Positions 61,864 through 64,000 of a DNA stretch of 64,000 nt are shown piece by piece (position 1 is the stretch's first letter; every line of letters starts with the position of its first letter). A program made the position numbers and the translations under genes. Location: positions 1 to 64,000 of the forward strand of contig CAVUYY010000007.1 of NCBI GenBank assembly GCA_963745775.1, in the 5' to 3' direction. Origin of the DNA: Gaiellasilicea sp963745775 (GTDB lineage: Bacteria > Actinomycetota > Thermoleophilia > Gaiellales > Gaiellaceae). Below the pieces are notes generated by a model. The model was not told the DNA's origin, did not search any database, and was given only the letters and a program-made list of their open reading frames with translations.

Positions 61864-62438
61864 CTCCTTGCTCCGACGCAGAGCTCGTGGAGGAAGCGCG
61901 GGATCTGCTCGACCGGCAGGACCGCGTCCGCCTCGCCGACGGCGGCCAGCGCGGCCTCGGGCATCGCTCGCCGCGACGCGCTCTCGGGCTCCTGCACGAC
62001 CGCGATCCCACCGGCGGCCTTGATCGCAGCGAGGCCGAAGGCGCCGTCGGCGTTCGCGCCGGTGAGGACGATCCCGGTCGCCCGCTCGCCGTACGCCTCT
62101 GCAACCGACTCGAAGAGGACGTCGATCGACGGGCGCGCGAACTGCACCCGGGCGTCCGTCGAGAGCGAGAAGTGGCCGTTCTCCACCAGGAGGTGGTAAT
62201 CGGCAGGAGCGACGTAGACATGACCCCGCTCGATCGGCTGCTTGTCGTCGGGCTCGAGCACCGGCCGCTCGACATGACGCTGGAGGAGCAGCACGAGCCC
62301 GCCGCGCTGCGAAGCGGGATCGCGGTGCTGGACGAACACGATCGGGGCGTCCACCTCGGGTTCGAGCCCGTCGAGGACGGTGCTCATCGCATTGAGGCCG
62401 CCCCACGAGGCTCCGATCGCGATCAGCTCGCAGCTCAT
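61860..62438 (-). CDS. cheB: CheB-type methylesterase without a receiver domain
   Basis: This intact 192-residue protein has only the catalytic half of CheB. The active-site Ser is in IAIGASWGGLNAM, the His in VFVQHRDPASQRG and the Asp in VLTGANADGAFGLA. It would remove methyl groups or amide nitrogens from glutamates of a chemoreceptor or other protein. The usual N-terminal receiver that controls CheB is absent. It is co-transcribed with cheR upstream and the hybrid kinase downstream. It overlaps the kinase by 4 bp. Confidence 0.85.
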   Translation of the reverse strand: MSCELIAIGASWGGLNAMSTVLDGLEPEVDAPIVFVQHRDPASQRGGLVLLLQRHVERPVLEPDDKQPIERGHVYVAPADYHLLVENGHFSLSTDARVQFARPSIDVLFESVAEAYGERATGIVLTGANADGAFGLAAIKAAGGIAVVQEPESASRRAMPEAALAAVGEADAVLPVEQIPRFLHELCVGARR

Positions 62439-62468
62439 TGGCCAACCTCCGGTTGGACGCTCACGCGC

Positions 62469-63314
62469 TCACCTCACCTTGCGGTAGAGCCGCTCGTCCG
62501 CCGCGAGCGCCTCGTACGCGCCCTCGTGCGGAGACTGCCGGATCGTTTCCTTCTGCCCGAGCGCGAGGACCCCGAAGGTGGCGAGGCTCTCGTAGAAGAG
62601 CCGCTGGACGTGATCCTGCAACGGGCGATCGAAGTAGATCAGCACGTTCCGGCACGTGATCACGTTGAACTCGTTGAAGGCCGCATCAGAAGCGAGGTTG
62701 TGCTGGGCGAAGACCACGCTCTCGGTCAGAGAACGTGCGAACTGGGCCCCGTCGTACCGCGCCACATAGTACTTCGAGAACGCGCTCGTCCCCCCGGCCC
62801 GGATGTAGTTGTGCGTGTACTCCTGCATCTTGTCGAGGGGGAAGACGCCCAGGCGCGCCAGGTCGATCACGGCCTCGTTGATGTCGGTCGCGTAGATGCG
62901 CGTGCGCTCGGAGAGGCCCTCCTCGGCGAGCAGGATGGCGAGCGAGTAGACCTCCTCGCCCGTCGAGCAGCCGGCGACCCAGAGCCGCGAGAACGGGTAG
63001 GTCGCGAGCAGCGGCACGACCTGCTGCCGGAACGCGAGGAAGAAGCTCGGGTCGCGGAACATCGCCGTGACGTTGATCGAGAGATCGAGGAGCAGTCGCT
63101 CCATCACCTTCGGGTCGTGCAGGACGAGCGCCTGGAGCGCCGAGACCGTCTCCACCCCCTCGCCGTCCATCCGCCGCCGGAGCCGCCGCTTGAGCGACGC
63201 CGGCGCGTATTCCCGGAAGTCGAACCCGTAGCGGCGGTGGATCCCCTCCAGGAGAAGCTCGATCTCGATCTGCTCGAGGTCGGGCTCCTCCTCGCTGCCT
63301 ACTGGTACAGCCAC
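62469..63314 (-). CDS. cheR: CheR-type protein methyltransferase
   Basis: This intact 281-residue protein is a SAM-dependent glutamate methyltransferase. The N-terminal helical domain has YGFDFREYAPASLKRRLRRR. The SAM-binding loop is LWVAGCSTGEEVYSLAILLA, and IYATDINEAVIDLARLGVFP follows. The catalytic/NMP region is FNVITCRNVLIYFDRPLQD. It starts at the GTG at 63314 and overlaps the upstream gene by 16 bp. Together with CheB it suggests adaptation-type methylation, but no receptor is encoded nearby. Confidence 0.9.
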   Translation of the reverse strand: MAVPVGSEEEPDLEQIEIELLLEGIHRRYGFDFREYAPASLKRRLRRRMDGEGVETVSALQALVLHDPKVMERLLLDLSINVTAMFRDPSFFLAFRQQVVPLLATYPFSRLWVAGCSTGEEVYSLAILLAEEGLSERTRIYATDINEAVIDLARLGVFPLDKMQEYTHNYIRAGGTSAFSKYYVARYDGAQFARSLTESVVFAQHNLASDAAFNEFNVITCRNVLIYFDRPLQDHVQRLFYESLATFGVLALGQKETIRQSPHEGAYEALAADERLYRKVR

Positions 63315-64000
63315 ACGCGGAGGAGCGACAGGAGCTGGTCGGTGTCGACGGGCTTCGTGATGTAGTCGGACGCACCGGAGGCGATCGAGCGCTCGCGGTC
63401 GCCCTTCATCGCCTTGGCGGTGAGGGCGATGATCGGGAGCCTCTCGAACTCGGCCAGCCCGCGGATCGCCTTCGTCGTCTCGTAGCCGTCGAGCTCCGGC
63501 ATCATCACGTCCATCAGGACGAGGTCGACGTCGGGGTTCGCGGTCAGGCAGTCGATCCCCTCGCGGCCGTTCTCGGCGAAGATCGCCTCCATCCCGTTCG
63601 CCTCCAGCATGCTCGTCAGCGCGAAGACGTTGCGGACGTCGTCGTCCACGATCAGCACCTTCTTGCCGACGAAGATCGAGTCGGCGTTGTGGAGCTGCTC
63701 GAGCATCCGGCGCTTCTCGTCCGGCAGCTTCGACTCGACGCGATGGAGGAAGAGCGAGGTCTCGTCGAGCAGCCGCTCCGGCGAGCGGGCGTCCTTGACC
63801 ACGATCGTCTCGGCGTAGCGCTTCAGCTTCGTCTCCTCGCGCCGGGTCAGCTCCTTCCCGGTGTAGACGATCACGGGAAGGTGCTGGAAGCGCTCGTCTC
63901 CCTTGACCTTCTCGAGCAGGTCGAAGCCCGTCATCTTCGGGAGCTTCAGGTCGAGGACCATGCAGTCGAAGACACCCGGCGCCTCGAGCGCGGCGAGCGC
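63299..64000 (-). CDS. C-terminal part of a multi-receiver hybrid kinase (partial)
   Basis: This reading frame enters from beyond the window edge at 64000 and ends at the TAG at 63299. It shows the end of one receiver (MVLDLKLPKMTGFDLLEKVK, lysine in VIVYTGKEL) and a complete second one: KVLIVDDDVRNVFALTSMLE, phospho-acceptor in LVLMDVMMPELDGYET and lysine in YITKPVDTDQLLSLLRVW. Such tandem receivers are common at the end of large hybrid kinases. The rest of the protein is outside the window. Confidence 0.75.
   Translation of the reverse strand, partial: ALAALEAPGVFDCMVLDLKLPKMTGFDLLEKVKGDERFQHLPVIVYTGKELTRREETKLKRYAETIVVKDARSPERLLDETSLFLHRVESKLPDEKRRMLEQLHNADSIFVGKKVLIVDDDVRNVFALTSMLEANGMEAIFAENGREGIDCLTANPDVDLVLMDVMMPELDGYETTKAIRGLAEFERLPIIALTAKAMKGDRERSIASGASDYITKPVDTDQLLSLLRVWLYQ

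Noticed and set aside
59965..62199. 744-codon plus-strand open frame
   Set aside because: Antisense of the hybrid kinase; composition is that of a shadow frame (Arg/Asp/Gly/Val rich) with no domain.

Overview
The window is very G+C-rich DNA with tightly packed, often 1-4 bp overlapping genes. A CarD-type regulator, an SigH-like sigma factor, compact aminoacyl-tRNA synthetases and many vHxA-type cyclase/LuxR proteins suggest an actinobacterium, probably of the Thermoleophilia (Gaiellales/Solirubrobacterales) branch. That placement is an inference from gene content, since no rRNA is present.

Positions 1-36400 form one large surface-polysaccharide locus. It holds membrane and soluble glycosyltransferases, a sugar epimerase, a flippase, an asparagine-synthetase-like amidotransferase, and a five-gene glycosyltransferase operon with an O-antigen polymerase (8659-15720, minus). 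Next come a nucleotide-sugar aminotransferase with a hexapeptide N-acetyltransferase (16411-18054), then a minus-strand operon (18051-24964) that looks like a small carrier-protein pathway: LMW phosphatase, formyltransferase, luciferase-like monooxygenase, adenylation enzyme, acyl carrier protein, GNAT protein and polysaccharide deacetylase. An LPFTG surface protein is divergent from a Wzc-type tyrosine kinase. A second polymerase with a repeat tail, an ECF sigma factor, a polyprenyl-phosphate sugar transferase, a two-enzyme fusion (Gfo/Idh/MocA plus FAD oxidoreductase) and further GT2 enzymes follow.

Positions 36488-51471 are housekeeping: two tiny membrane proteins, a zinc-ribbon protein, clpC, radA, carD, ispD, a HAD phosphatase, ispF, a GNAT protein, a TetR/cupin pair, mutY, an aldo-keto reductase, gltX, cysS, rlmB, sigH and tRNA-Thr. 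The clpC-radA-ispD-ispF-gltX-cysS-rlmB-sigH order matches the well-known Bacillus order, with carD in place of disA-yacL.

Positions 51478-64000 are mostly minus strand: a nucleotidyltransferase, an MMPL exporter, a cyclase-receiver-LuxR fusion, a small protein, a PAS/HisKA_3 sensor kinase, a lone receiver, a REC-PAS-GAF-PAS kinase, CheB, CheR and the end of a multi-receiver hybrid kinase. This is a signalling island with CheB/CheR but no chemoreceptor.

Many genes in the first 36 kb are split by single-base frameshifts, mostly net +1. The proteins read through cleanly across frames, so I treat them as intact genes damaged by sequencing errors rather than as true pseudogenes. Coordinates for those genes run from start to stop across the shifts.
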